From positions 1,573,501 to 1,637,500 of the forward strand of contig NZ_CP127247.1 in NCBI RefSeq assembly GCF_030285785.1: 64,000 nt of DNA. The letters run 5' to 3'. The stretch is from Parasedimentitalea psychrophila (lineage in GTDB: Bacteria > Pseudomonadota > Alphaproteobacteria > Rhodobacterales > Rhodobacteraceae). The position numbers and the translations under genes are program-made. Below are positions 16,650-26,902 of the stretch, one piece after another (position 1 is the first letter of the stretch; every line of letters begins with the position of its first letter). The notes under the pieces are model-generated. The model was not told where the DNA came from. It did not search any database and was given only the letters and a program-made list of their open reading frames with translations.

Positions 16650-16875
16650 ATAGGTGTCACATCCCAGCAAGTAGTATGGCTGTTTCTTGAACAGGCCAGG
16701 CTTGAGTTTGCGCCAGTCTTTCATGGTCTATAAGGGCGTATTACTGCTCAAAGTTGAGTGCGGCAGCTGCTGGCTGTAAAGCCAGACGTGGCGATGCACT
16801 GTGCTTTCCAGTTCCCCGCCAGATCGGAAGTGATGGCTTTGAAGTACATCCTCGATAAGACCATTCACTGCCCGG
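16650..16875 (-). pseudogene. IS481 transposase, C-terminal piece
   Basis: Reads NGLIEDVLQSHHFRSG, LESTVHRHVWLYSQQLPHS and, after a stop, MKDWRKLKPGLFKKQPYYL, the C-terminal end of one IS481 subgroup. The residues that should precede it (MVERF) are found at about 18067-18081, over 1.1 kb away. Confidence 0.68.
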
Positions 16876-17826
16876 CAGTGCATAGAAAATGCATGAGTAT
16901 CCGTATTGGCCAAGTCCGTGTTTCAGTCCATTTCCGGCCGTCACGCAACAAAGCAATCGCCATGACCACGAGCTTGCGCATGGCCGCTGTGATAGCCAGT
17001 TTCTTACATTTACCGTTAGCAATCAGCTGATGGTATTTGGCCTTCATATTCGGGTTGAAACGGGTGGCGACAACGGCAGGCAAATAGATCACCCTTCGCA
17101 AACCGGCTCACCCGCCCTGGATACGCTCTTTGCCCTGCCATTTGCCCCTTGGCTGGCAGGTGATGCTTGCATCACCGAGAAGCGGATTGGCGTGAGATTG
17201 GTGCAAGACCTGCCAGACTCGCGGTTTGCTTTCTGCTCAAGCAGCCCAGTTCGGGCATTTCGATCAGCATCGCAAAGGCAGTTATCGTTGCAATGCCGGG
17301 GCATGCTGATGAGAATGTCTGCCTTTTCAGAGAGTATTTTGTCAGCAGTGATGATCGTTTTAATTGTGGCGTCGATCTGTGCGAGGTCGAGTTCAACCTG
17401 GCGCAAGCGCAGGGCGGATTGATTTTTCATCAGCGGGTGTATTGCGGTTTTCAACCGTGCACTTGCGGCCGTTCGGTCTTTGATCAAAGTCTGCCGAGCG
17501 GTTTGCATCTCTTTGAGATCATGCAGGGTTTCGCTTTTTGAGTTATCGGCTTTCAACTCCAGAAGAGACCCCATCCGGGCCAACATTGCCGCTTCAACTC
17601 GGTCCGTTTTGGCTAAACTACCGGCCCCCTCGGCGAACCGTCGCGCCTGGCGCGGATTGACCCGTGCAGAAGCAAAATCATGCGCTGCAAGACTGGTTTC
17701 AAGCAACCGGTGGTAGACACCGTTCGCTGGGAAATTGATCCCCCGGATCAATTCATTGCCCACCTCAGCCTCAAAAACGACCAATGACACTGTCGCCTGT
17801 TGGACCCAGAGGATGAGAATTTTCAA
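16865..17826 (-). pseudogene. IS110 family transposase, frameshifted
   Basis: N-terminal DEDD-domain part (SARVNPRQARRFAEGAG, LAKTDRVEAAMLARMG) is in one frame to about 17300. The helix-hairpin-helix part (PGIATITAFAMLIEMPELG, LAGLAPISRQS) is in a second frame. The C-terminal part (RRVIYLPAVVATRFNPNMKA, ALLRDGRKW) lies beyond a further stop. At least two frameshifts or stops make it inactive. IS110 transposases act with an element-encoded bridge RNA; I could not identify one in this decayed copy. The element as a whole spans roughly 16876-18066. Confidence 0.72.
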
Positions 17827-18030
17827 GCCCGCCTTGGTGTTGGAGAATTGTTTGTGCTGGCGCTTCGAGAGCCAAAATGCGTGCAGCGTATCTTTAGAAA
17901 TGTCGATTCTGATGGTATCATTGATGCATCTTTTCCTTACCTCGTCTTGTCATGCGGGCCCAAAGCCCATGTATCCGTTCATCCCTCTCGCGGTTTGCCC
18001 GCAAACCTCTGCCGGGCAGTGGCTCCACCT

Positions 18031-18330
18031 TCACATGAGAGCCGGGATAAACATAAGACAAGAGGGGAACCTCTCAACCATGCCCTTGGATTGGGATGGT
18101 CTTGGTGGGGTCAGGCGGTGCTCGATGTCCAGTTCCGCGCAGAGCCTGTCGAACTGATGTTTCCCGGTCTGGGCCCGTTCCAGGTCGCGCAGGAAGCGGC
18201 GCGCGTTGGCTGCTGTGTTTGGAGCGTGGTGTTTTGCCCTCAGATCACGCAGATTGCCAACGCCATGGCGTCGCAAACTAAGGCCCCCTCTCAGTGATTG
18301 TTTTACAATCACCTGCCGGTCAACGGACAC
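18031..18330 (-). pseudogene. IS481 transposase, N-terminal piece with internal deletion
   Basis: Reads NTAANARRFLRDLERAQTG, HQFDRLCAELDIEHRLTPPR and QSKGMVERF, an IS481 core. The segment carrying the second catalytic Asp (normally a TDNGKEF-like motif between RDLERA and HQFDRL) is missing, so there is a deletion of about 25 residues. After MVERF (about 18067) the sequence switches to IS110 flank, and it resumes near 16875. Confidence 0.66.
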
Positions 18331-18387
18331 ATGACCGTACCCGATCTCATGTTCAAACCGTTCAAGAAAACCCTTGAGCTATATCGC

Positions 18388-18632
18388 AACGATTGTTGAA
18401 CGCCAGACACGGCTGGCCAATCCTCGTAAAGTTGGATGGTAAGAAAACGGATCACGTGGTTTCTGCCTTGGCGCGTCAGATGGTCAACCTGCCTGATCCG
18501 TTAAAGCAAAGCCTGACATGGGACAGAGGCACCGAGTTGGCAGCCCACCAAAAATTCTGAGTTGCGACCCACATGGATGTCTACTTCTGTGACCCCAGCT
18601 GCCCCTGGCAGTCTGGGACCAATGAGAATAGC
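18388..18632 (+). pseudogene. IS30-A transposase, C-terminal piece
   Basis: Reads TIVERQTRL, then VVSALARQMVNLPDPLKQS and LTWDRGTELAAHQKF, an in-frame TGA, then VATHMDVYFCDPSCPWQSG and NEN. These are the second Asp and the Glu region of the IS30 DDE core. The match ends after NEN at about 18632. Confidence 0.7.
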
Positions 18633-18651
18633 CGCCCGCGGAATACCTTGG

Positions 18652-18683
18652 GGCGGCGCGCTCTTAACACCGGTCGCGCCGCC
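18652..18683. repeat. GC-rich inverted repeat downstream of hemY
   Basis: GGCGGCGCG (18652-18660) and CGCGCCGCC (18675-18683), a perfect 9-bp stem with a 14-base loop, 16 bases beyond the hemY stop. No T-tract follows on the minus strand, so its role as a hemY terminator is uncertain. Confidence 0.45.
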
Positions 18684-18698
18684 GAGAAGAGAGACGAT

Positions 18699-20177
18699 CT
18701 ATTGGGCGCTCTTTTCACCAATGACAGCCTCCGCAGATCCGGCTCCGGGCCTCTCCAGTTCGACCTCTTCGATACCCTCTTCGGTTGCCTGTGCCTGCTG
18801 CAGAGATCCAATGATCAGCGGCAACATGCGCACGCCGGTTGCGCTGGAAATCTCGCGCGTTTGCGGCGTTGCCCAGGACAATGTGTCAAAGCTAGAGCAA
18901 TGTTCACAAACCGGCGCCCATTCAGCATGAATGTGGTGGCAGCTGTCACACAGCCATTGCGGCCCGCGCGGCGCATTCAGCGCCCGCGCCAACCAGCCCT
19001 GAACCACCGCGTCCGAGGATCCTTCACCACGTTCGATTGCGGCCATCAGGGTCAGAGCGCGGGCATCCGGTGCGCTCTCATACAAATCGCCCAACACCCG
19101 GCGCGCCTCGGGGTAATCCTCGGCCACGATCAGAAGTTCAGCCATCACCAGCCGGGTTTCGACGTGTCGCGGTTGTAGTTTTGCCAGTTGTCCAAAACGT
19201 ACCACCCGCTGCTGCGCCGTTTCCTGCGGTTCGATACTGGCAAAGGCATGCGCAAGATCCGGATGCGGCTGAACAGCCCAGGCTTTTTTCAGAATCTGCG
19301 ACGCATTTCGTTTCTTGCCTTTTGCGATATAGGCTTTTGCGGCCATGGCTGCGGCAGGAACCAGATCAGGTGACAATCGGTTGGCCTCGATCGCCTGCTC
19401 TTGTTGCGACACCGAAGCGCCCTCTTCGACGATGGCACCGGCGGCCGACAAGGCCAGCACCGCATCCCGGCGCTTGAACACATCCCGTGGCAAGGTCCCG
19501 GTCTTAAGCTTGGTCGACAAGGTCCCCCGCGCGCCGGTCCAATCCTGTGCCTGCGCCTGCAGTTTCAACAATATGTCCTGCACTTCTTCATGTTTGGGAC
19601 GCAATGCCAGCGCCTTTTCCGCCAGCTTGCGGGCTGTGTCTGTATCACCTTCGGACAGTTTTTGTTTCATGATGCCACGCACTCCGACAAAGCGGCTGGA
19701 CGGATTGGTAACCAGCCGTTTGTAGACCTCGGCCGCTTTTTTGGTGTCACCCGACATGTCAGCAGCTTGCGCAATGAGCAGGTCGGTCAATTCAGGCTTT
19801 CGAAGCAGCTTCTCGGCTCGGGTCGCTTTGGCCATCGCCAGCCGCCCCTCGCCCGAGGCCAGGGCCAGCAAACCGTCAGCCAGCGCCTGATAGCCTTTAC
19901 GCTCGCGGCCTTTGTCAAAATAGCGCGACAGGGCGGTGTCATCCCCGTTGAGAAATTTCAATGTCGCGATCAACAGGGACAACAGCTTCAGGAACAGCCA
20001 GACCAGCGCCACCAAAACGATCATGGCAATGACCGATTGCAGAGCTCCAAGGGTAAATTCGGTACCCGCGACAGTGATCTGCACGCCGCCTGCAGTTTCC
20101 ATCAAAAGGCCCGCCCCAAAGGCCAGCAGCGCAATGAGGGCAACAAAAACAAGGATTTTCAACAATGACCAGAGCAT
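18699..20177 (-). CDS. hemY: HemY-like TPR membrane protein
   Basis: 492 residues. Two N-terminal membrane helices (about residues 5-25 and 45-70, HemY_N domain) precede a long helical region with TPR-like units (AAEVYKRLVTNPSS, ARKLAEKALALRPKHEEVQ, ARRVLGDLYESAPDARAL). It is a cytoplasmic-membrane protein linked to late haem synthesis by gene context; its biochemical role is not settled, and it is not the protoporphyrinogen oxidase of Gram-positives. Last gene of a minus-strand run hemD-mic60-hemY, 10 bases after its neighbour. IS debris begins right after its stop. Confidence 0.88.
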   Translation of the reverse strand: MLWSLLKILVFVALIALLAFGAGLLMETAGGVQITVAGTEFTLGALQSVIAMIVLVALVWLFLKLLSLLIATLKFLNGDDTALSRYFDKGRERKGYQALADGLLALASGEGRLAMAKATRAEKLLRKPELTDLLIAQAADMSGDTKKAAEVYKRLVTNPSSRFVGVRGIMKQKLSEGDTDTARKLAEKALALRPKHEEVQDILLKLQAQAQDWTGARGTLSTKLKTGTLPRDVFKRRDAVLALSAAGAIVEEGASVSQQEQAIEANRLSPDLVPAAAMAAKAYIAKGKKRNASQILKKAWAVQPHPDLAHAFASIEPQETAQQRVVRFGQLAKLQPRHVETRLVMAELLIVAEDYPEARRVLGDLYESAPDARALTLMAAIERGEGSSDAVVQGWLARALNAPRGPQWLCDSCHHIHAEWAPVCEHCSSFDTLSWATPQTREISSATGVRMLPLIIGSLQQAQATEEGIEEVELERPGAGSAEAVIGEKSAQ

Positions 20178-20187
20178 GGCAGCTCCC

Positions 20188-21444
<1,257 letters not shown>

Positions 21445-21495
21445 GTCGGCGACCCCCTCGATTCTCAAAATTCTCATACTCGAACCTGCGCGACA

Positions 21496-22224
21496 CTACT
21501 GCGCTGTCTTATCGCTCTCAACCCGGATCAGTTGCACCGCGACGTCGTGAACCAACTGCGCCATGGACTGCGCATCCGGTTCACTACATATCCGCAAATC
21601 TTTGTATTTCAAGGACTTCACTGGATCTGAGACCGCCTCACTCATTGCAATCAGGTGGATTTTTGCGCCCGCAGGGCACTGGTCGGCAAATTGTCGCGCA
21701 GTGCGCGGCGAAAAAAGCGGCACTATTATATCCTGAGATGCGGACATCGCAGATTCCGCCTCGCCAGTCAGAGCAAGCAGCGGTTGATGGTAAATAATTT
21801 GTTCACGACAGATCAGCCCTGCCGCAGACAACCGCTCAGCAATACGCCCGCGGGCGTGGCGGCCACGCAGATGCATAAGTGGCTCGCAGGGGCGGCGCTG
21901 CAACAAATCTGCAACAAGAGCATCAGCGGTTTTGCCACAGATCTGGGCCCGCCAGCCGGCCTCTGCTGCCTGTTGGCAGGTACGCTGACCAAGGCAGTAG
22001 GCCGTTCTGGCGCTGCAATCGGTAATACCAGCCGCCGCTGACACTGCATTGGAAGAGGTGAATATGACCGATTCGCCGCTGTGCAGAGGGATATCCTCGC
22101 CCAAGGGCTGCACCGAAATCAGCGGCGCATAGATGACCTGCAACCCAGCCGTCAGCGCGGTCGGCAACATCGCGACAAAGCGTCGTGCCGCGTCATGCGG
22201 ACGTGTCAGCAACAGACCTGCCAT
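21496..22224 (-). CDS. hemD: Uroporphyrinogen-III synthase
   Basis: 242 residues from ATG 22224 (MAGLLLTRPHD), with a GGGAG site upstream; the frame extends 21 codons further without family resemblance. The N-terminal LLLTRP and the segments VIFTSSNAVSA, LMHLRGRHARG and VPLFSPRTARQF follow the two-domain HemD pattern. It closes and inverts ring D of hydroxymethylbilane to uroporphyrinogen III in tetrapyrrole synthesis. Divergent from tsaD across 73 bases; head of the hemD-mic60-hemY run. Confidence 0.88.
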   Translation of the reverse strand: MAGLLLTRPHDAARRFVAMLPTALTAGLQVIYAPLISVQPLGEDIPLHSGESVIFTSSNAVSAAAGITDCSARTAYCLGQRTCQQAAEAGWRAQICGKTADALVADLLQRRPCEPLMHLRGRHARGRIAERLSAAGLICREQIIYHQPLLALTGEAESAMSASQDIIVPLFSPRTARQFADQCPAGAKIHLIAMSEAVSDPVKSLKYKDLRICSEPDAQSMAQLVHDVAVQLIRVESDKTAQ

Positions 22225-22297
22225 GCCACTCTCCCGGGATTGTTTGCCATTCCCTAAGGTGGTAGCTCCGAGATCACTGTGATGCAACGGCCAGACA

Positions 22298-23395
22298 ATG
22301 AAACAAACACTGACAATCCTTGGACTAGAGAGCAGCTGTGATGATACTGCGGCGGCGGTGATCCGGCAGAGTGGCGATGACTTACCGGAAGTGCTGTCCT
22401 CGATCGTCTTCGGCCAGAATGAACTGCATAGCGCCTATGGTGGCATAGTTCCGGAAATCGCCGCCCGCGCCCATGCGGAGAAACTGGATGTTTGCGTGCG
22501 TGACGCGTTGGACAAATCCGGGCTGACCCTGGCGGATCTCGACGCGATTGCCGTTACCGCCGGGCCGGGTCTGATCGGCGGCGTGATGTCGGGTGTCATG
22601 TGCGCCAAGGGCATTGCCGCCGCAACCGGGTTGCCGCTGATCGGTGTCAACCATCTGGCCGGCCATGCGTTGACGCCCAGACTGACGGACGCGATTGCCT
22701 ATCCCTATCTGATGCTCTTGGTGTCGGGTGGCCACTGTCAGTATCTGATCACCCGCGGACCCGAAGATTTCACCCGGTTAGGTGGCACCATTGATGATGC
22801 CCCGGGCGAGGCCTTTGACAAGACCGCGCGGCTGCTTGGGCTGCCCCAGCCCGGCGGGCCAGCGGTGCAGGCCGAGGCCGAAATGGGCAACCCTAAACGG
22901 TTCCGGTTCCCACGCCCCATGCTGGATCGCCCCGATTGCAATCTTTCGTTTTCTGGATTGAAAACGGCACTGATGCGCATGCGTGATCAGGTGGCGGCAG
23001 AGAGAGGCGGTCTGACCCGTCAGGATCGCGCCGATCTTTGTGCCGGTTTTCAGGCCGCAGTGGTGGATGTACTGGCCGGGAAAACCCGCCGTGCCATTCG
23101 CCTGTACCTTGAAGAAAACCCCGCCACGCCCACCGTTGCAGTGGCCGGTGGGGTGGCGGCAAATACCGCCATTCGGGCCGCGTTAGAGTCTGTTTGTGCC
23201 GAAATGGGTGCGGTATTTACGGCGCCTCCGCTGCATCTGTGTACTGATAATGCCGCGATGATCGCCTATGCGGGGCTAGAGCGGTTTAAGGCTGGTGCGC
23301 GTGATGGACTGGATCTGACCGCCCGGCCGCGCTGGCCGTTGGATCAGACCAGTCCGGCCATGCTGGGCAGTGGACGCAAAGGCGCCAAGGCATGA
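22298..23395 (+). CDS. tsaD: tRNA threonylcarbamoyladenosine transferase TsaD
   Basis: 365 residues. N-terminal [13 protein letters not shown], the metal-binding [21 protein letters not shown] and [17 protein letters not shown] define the Kae1/TsaD family. It transfers threonylcarbamoyl to A37 of ANN-decoding tRNAs with TsaB/TsaE; tsaE is also in this window (33971). Its TGA overlaps the gpsA start (ATGA). Confidence 0.97.
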   Translation: MKQTLTILGLESSCDDTAAAVIRQSGDDLPEVLSSIVFGQNELHSAYGGIVPEIAARAHAEKLDVCVRDALDKSGLTLADLDAIAVTAGPGLIGGVMSGVMCAKGIAAATGLPLIGVNHLAGHALTPRLTDAIAYPYLMLLVSGGHCQYLITRGPEDFTRLGGTIDDAPGEAFDKTARLLGLPQPGGPAVQAEAEMGNPKRFRFPRPMLDRPDCNLSFSGLKTALMRMRDQVAAERGGLTRQDRADLCAGFQAAVVDVLAGKTRRAIRLYLEENPATPTVAVAGGVAANTAIRAALESVCAEMGAVFTAPPLHLCTDNAAMIAYAGLERFKAGARDGLDLTARPRWPLDQTSPAMLGSGRKGAKA

Positions 23396-24354
23396 GTATC
23401 TCGGTTCTTGGCTCCGGTGCTTTCGGCACGGCCTTGGCGATTTCTCTGGCTGGCAACGGTCCGGTAACACTATGGGCCCGCGATCCACATCAGGCGAAGG
23501 CACTGCAAGCCACGCGGGAAAACGTGAAACGACTGCCCGGAGTGCCACTGCCAAAAGGTCTGTCGATAACAGATAGTATTACGGAGGCGGCGCAGAATCA
23601 GACCCTGTTATTGGCCGTTCCGATGCAGAGGCTTCGGTCTTTGCTGAACGACCATTGCGACATTCTGGCCGCAAAAACTCTGGTTGCCTGCTGTAAGGGT
23701 ATTGAGCTGAACACAGGGCTTGGCCCCATTGCGGTCCTGCGCCAAGCGCTACCCAACGCGCAGCCCGCGCTGCTGACCGGCCCCAGTTTTGCCGCCGACA
23801 TTGCCCGGGGGTTGCCAACCGCACTGACCCTTGCCTGCCAGGATGCGCGGCTCGGCAAACACTTGCAGCAACAGCTGACAACGAAGAACTTGCGGCTGTA
23901 TCGAACCACCGACACTATTGGTGCCGAGCAGGGTGGTGCATTGAAAAATGTGATGGCAATTGCCTGCGGAGCGGTGATCGGAGCCGGGCTTGGGGACAGT
24001 GCGCGGGCGGCCTTGATGACCCGTGGCTATGCTGAAATGCAGCGCATGGCCTTGGCCTGCGGCGCCCGGCCTGAAACTCTGGCTGGGCTATCCGGGTTTG
24101 GCGATCTGACACTAACCTGCAGCTCGGATCTGTCGCGCAACTATCAGCTTGGCCTAGCGATTGGCCGTGGCGAATCCTTTGATCCGACAATAACGGTCGA
24201 AGGCGCCGCCACCGCACGGGCCGCCACCGCAAAAGCCGATGAAATGAAAATCGACATGCCAATCACCCAAACAGTAACCAATTTGGTTGGACAGCGCTTG
24301 ACGATTGCCGATGCAGTGGCTCAATTACTGGCAAGACCATTAAAAGAGGAATAA
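23392..24354 (+). CDS. gpsA: Glycerol-3-phosphate dehydrogenase [NAD(P)+]
   Basis: 320 residues. Rossmann motif [15 protein letters not shown] at the N-terminus, [15 protein letters not shown], and the catalytic-lysine region [16 protein letters not shown], followed by [16 protein letters not shown]. It makes sn-glycerol 3-phosphate from dihydroxyacetone phosphate for phospholipid synthesis in the cytoplasm. It overlaps tsaD by 4 bases, and the next gene starts 2 bases after its stop. Confidence 0.96.
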   Translation: MSISVLGSGAFGTALAISLAGNGPVTLWARDPHQAKALQATRENVKRLPGVPLPKGLSITDSITEAAQNQTLLLAVPMQRLRSLLNDHCDILAAKTLVACCKGIELNTGLGPIAVLRQALPNAQPALLTGPSFAADIARGLPTALTLACQDARLGKHLQQQLTTKNLRLYRTTDTIGAEQGGALKNVMAIACGAVIGAGLGDSARAALMTRGYAEMQRMALACGARPETLAGLSGFGDLTLTCSSDLSRNYQLGLAIGRGESFDPTITVEGAATARAATAKADEMKIDMPITQTVTNLVGQRLTIADAVAQLLARPLKEE

Positions 24355-24355
24355 A

Positions 24356-24628
24356 ATGCTAATTGCTTTGATTGCCCGCGACAAACCCGGCGCCCTGCAG
24401 ACCCGGTTAGACAATCGCGCAGCCCATCTTGCCTATATCGAAGACACCGGTGCCGTTGCCCAGGCCGGCCCACTGCTGGATCAAGAAGGCAACATGGTTG
24501 GCTCGCTTGTCATTCTGGACGTCGAAGACATGGCCGTGGGACAGGCCTGGGCCGACAACGACCCCTATGCCAAGGCCGGATTGTTCGAAACCGTCGATCT
24601 GATCACCTGGAAAAAGGTCATCGGCTGA
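24356..24628 (+). CDS. YciI-family protein
   Basis: 90 residues. One YciI (ferredoxin-like dimer) domain: LIALIARDKPGA, then RLDNRAAHLAYIE with the family His, GPLLDQEGNMVGSLVI, and DPYAKAGLFETVDL. The function of the family is poorly defined; a conserved His/Asp pair suggests a small-molecule enzyme. It lies in the tsaD-gpsA-EVE run, sharing a single base with the next gene (TGATG). Confidence 0.9.
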   Translation: MLIALIARDKPGALQTRLDNRAAHLAYIEDTGAVAQAGPLLDQEGNMVGSLVILDVEDMAVGQAWADNDPYAKAGLFETVDLITWKKVIG

Positions 24629-25050
24629 TGGCGTATTGGCTGTTCAAATCCGAACCCTCGACCTGGGGCTGGGATGACCAGATTGCCAAGGGCGACAAAG
24701 GTGAAGAATGGGATGGCGTGCGCAATTATCAGGCCCGCAACTTTATGCGGCAGATGAAAATCGGCGACCGCGGTTTCTTTTACCATTCTCAAAAGGAAAA
24801 ATCGGTTGTCGGCATTGTCGAGGTCTGCGCCGAGTCGCATCCGGACAGCACCATTGAGGATGCGCGCTGGGACTGCGTGGATATCAAAGCCCTGCGCGGA
24901 TTTTCGCAGCCGGTGACGCTGGATCAGATCAAGGCCGATCCACGGCTTGAAGACATGGTTCTGGTTCGGAATTCACGGCTATCGGTGCAACCGGTAACCG
25001 AGGCGGAATGGCGGACGATCTGTGCTCTGGGGAATACAGAGGCGGACTGA
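24628..25050 (+). CDS. EVE-domain protein
   Basis: 140 residues, a single EVE (PUA-like) domain: YWLFKSEPSTWGWDDQ, WDGVRNYQARNFMR, GDRGFFYHSQKEKSVVGI and a LVRNSRLSVQPV end. EVE domains bind modified bases in DNA or RNA. Its presence at the end of a run with a tRNA-modification gene would suit a nucleic-acid role, but this is inference. It starts inside the stop of the YciI gene. Confidence 0.92.
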   Translation: MAYWLFKSEPSTWGWDDQIAKGDKGEEWDGVRNYQARNFMRQMKIGDRGFFYHSQKEKSVVGIVEVCAESHPDSTIEDARWDCVDIKALRGFSQPVTLDQIKADPRLEDMVLVRNSRLSVQPVTEAEWRTICALGNTEAD

Positions 25051-25596
25051 TCTGGCTGGCAGATGTGGTCGACGCAAACATCAGGTCGGTTGGAGATATG
25101 TGAAAAAGGGAAGGTCCGATTGCTCAGGACCTTCCCTCTCACCCCGCGTGCTCCCAAGCCACCACACGCGTATGAAAATTTCTGGTTCCTGGCCATCCTG
25201 ACCGTAATATCTTGATAGACCAGATCAGGTGCTTGCCGCAATCTAATAGCCCGGACAATACCGTTAAAATGCAATACGACCGCCACGAGGGCAGGCGCAG
25301 TTTGTTGATAAGAAACGGAAAATCAACCGTAGATTGATCCCTGCTATCAGTTCTGATCCCTCTGCCAAACCGAGCTTCTTCATCAGAAAACTCCCAGTCA
25401 GACCAAGCCTGCAGACATAGGATTGTTAAACAAAGGGAATAGCCTAAGTGGGGTCCCCACCGTAGTTTTCCCCAAGGTCAGCATCAATGTCGCCAACACT
25501 GGCTTGCTTCCTTCAATGGCATGCGCTCTTTTCACCCATTGAGTGCAAAGCATAAAATCCGTCAAGTCGGAGAGCCAATCAAAGAAAGGGACAGGG
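25051..25596. other. 546-bp gap before trpB
   Basis: No gene-like frame on either strand. It contains a strong hairpin at 25108-25136 and a smaller one at 25513-25542 (TCAATGG against CCATTGA) 55 bases before the trpB start. The promoter of trpB must lie here. A small RNA is possible but not shown. Confidence 0.5.
25108..25136. terminator. Hairpin after the EVE gene
   Basis: A perfect 10-bp stem, GGGAAGGTCC with GGACCTTCCC, and a 9-base loop. It is followed by TCTCACC on the plus strand but by CTTTTTC on the minus strand, so by sequence it looks better as a minus-strand terminator. It lies 57 bases after the EVE stop. Confidence 0.5.
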
Positions 25597-26805
25597 ATGA
25601 CTTCATATCTAAAGACGATGCCCAATAGTGAGGGATTTTTTGGGGAATATGGTGGTGCGCAACTGCCTCCGCCACTGGAACCACATTTCACGGAAATCCG
25701 TGAAGCCTATGAAAAGATTTCAAAATCTTCCGACTTCATTCGCGACCTGCGCTACATTCGGAAACATTTTCAGGGTCGCCCCACTCCGGTCAGCCACCTT
25801 AAGAACCTGTCAGATCTGGCTGGGGGTGCGCAGATTTATGCCAAGCGTGAAGACCTGAACCACACCGGCGCGCATAAGCTCAATCACTGCATGGGCGAAG
25901 GTCTTCTGGCCAAATTCATGGGCAAGAAGAAGCTGATGGCAGAAACCGGCGCAGGTCAGCACGGCGTTGCCCTGGCCACAGCAGCCGCCTATTTCGGCAT
26001 GGAATGCGAGATCCACATGGGCGAGATCGACATCGCCAAGGAAGCGCCAAACGTCACCCGGATGAAGCTATTGGGCGCCAAGGTGGTTCCCGTCGGCTTT
26101 GGCGGGCGCTCTCTCAAAGAGGCCGTCGACAGCTGCTTTGAAAGCTATATGTCGCAGGCTGATGACGCCTTGTTTGCCATTGGTTCAGTTGTGGGCCCGC
26201 ATCCATTTCCAATGATTGTCCGCGACTTTCAGCATGTTATCGGCGTCGAGGCCCGTGAACAGTTTTTGGATATGACCGGAGAACTGCCCGACATTGTAGC
26301 CGCCTGCGTAGGCGGCGGATCTAATGCAATGGGCATTTTTTCAGGCTTCATTGATGACGAGGATGTGGCGCTATATGGCGTAGAGCCAATGGGCACCTCA
26401 TCAAAACTGGGTGAACATGCGGCGACCATCGCCTTTGGTGAAGATGGTGACATACACGGGTTCCGCACCATGGTTCTGAAAGACGCCAATGGCGATCCGG
26501 CACCGGTGCACACCGTGGCGTCGGGTTTGGATTACCCTGGTATAGGCCCCGAACATGCGCATCTCTATCGTACCGGCAAGGCCAACTACACCTCTGCCAA
26601 TGACAAGGAAGCCTTGGATGCCTTCTTTGCCCTGTCGCGTCACGAAGGCATTATTCCCGCGCTAGAGAGCGCCCATGCAATCGCTTTTGCCATGCGCGTA
26701 GCCCCAAAGAATCCGGGTAAGTCGATCCTGATCAACCTGTCTGGCCGCGGTGACAAGGACATTGATTACGTCACTGAAACCTTCGGCTTTGGCGACGACA
26801 GCTGA
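25597..26805 (+). CDS. trpB: Tryptophan synthase beta-chain-like protein (solitary TrpB)
   Basis: 402 residues from ATG 25597, after an AGAAAGGGACAGGG leader. The PLP lysine lies in [45 protein letters not shown] and [10 protein letters not shown] are TrpB signatures. In canonical TrpB the residues after the lysine are INN; here they are LNH. TrpB condenses indole with serine and normally works with TrpA, but no trpA or trpF is adjacent. It may be a second TrpB acting on free indole. Followed by a strong two-way terminator. Confidence 0.88.
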   Translation: MTSYLKTMPNSEGFFGEYGGAQLPPPLEPHFTEIREAYEKISKSSDFIRDLRYIRKHFQGRPTPVSHLKNLSDLAGGAQIYAKREDLNHTGAHKLNHCMGEGLLAKFMGKKKLMAETGAGQHGVALATAAAYFGMECEIHMGEIDIAKEAPNVTRMKLLGAKVVPVGFGGRSLKEAVDSCFESYMSQADDALFAIGSVVGPHPFPMIVRDFQHVIGVEAREQFLDMTGELPDIVAACVGGGSNAMGIFSGFIDDEDVALYGVEPMGTSSKLGEHAATIAFGEDGDIHGFRTMVLKDANGDPAPVHTVASGLDYPGIGPEHAHLYRTGKANYTSANDKEALDAFFALSRHEGIIPALESAHAIAFAMRVAPKNPGKSILINLSGRGDKDIDYVTETFGFGDDS

Positions 26806-26827
26806 ACCCATCAAGGTCTTGAATAAC

Positions 26828-26860
26828 AAAACAGCCGGTCAAAAAATTGACCGGCTGTTT
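26828..26860. terminator. Bidirectional terminator between trpB and ahcY
   Basis: AAACAGCCGGTCA (26828-26840) pairs with TGACCGGCTGTTT (26848-26860) around a 7-base A-rich loop. T-rich tails lie on both strands. It ends the convergent trpB and ahcY transcripts. Confidence 0.9.
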
Positions 26861-26902
26861 CTATTTGTGCGCTGCCTTTACGGCATTCCAAGGGGGTAGC
26901 CC

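Larger units (their letters stand above)
16632..18387 (-). mobile_element. Decayed IS481 element split by an IS110 element
   Basis: The C-terminal part of an IS481 transposase is read on the minus strand at about 16650-16875 and the N-terminal part at about 18067-18330. Between them lies IS110 sequence. The outer limits are set by where the IS30-A reading stops and resumes, and are approximate to some tens of bases. Confidence 0.6.
14882..18632 (+). mobile_element. Outer, decayed IS30-type element (IS30-A) holding the other IS elements
   Basis: Three plus-strand pieces together read as one IS30 transposase: N-terminal at 14882-15080, central at 16162-16631 and C-terminal at 18388-18632. The breaks coincide with an intact IS30 element (15081-16160) and with an IS481 element (about 16632-18387) that itself contains an IS110 element. 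The bounds are those of the coding remnant; the element's own terminal repeats were not found. This is the oldest layer of the nest. Confidence 0.7.

Noticed and set aside
18652-18683. Rho-independent terminator for hemY
   Set aside because: The stem is perfect but no T-tract follows on the minus strand; kept only as an inverted repeat.
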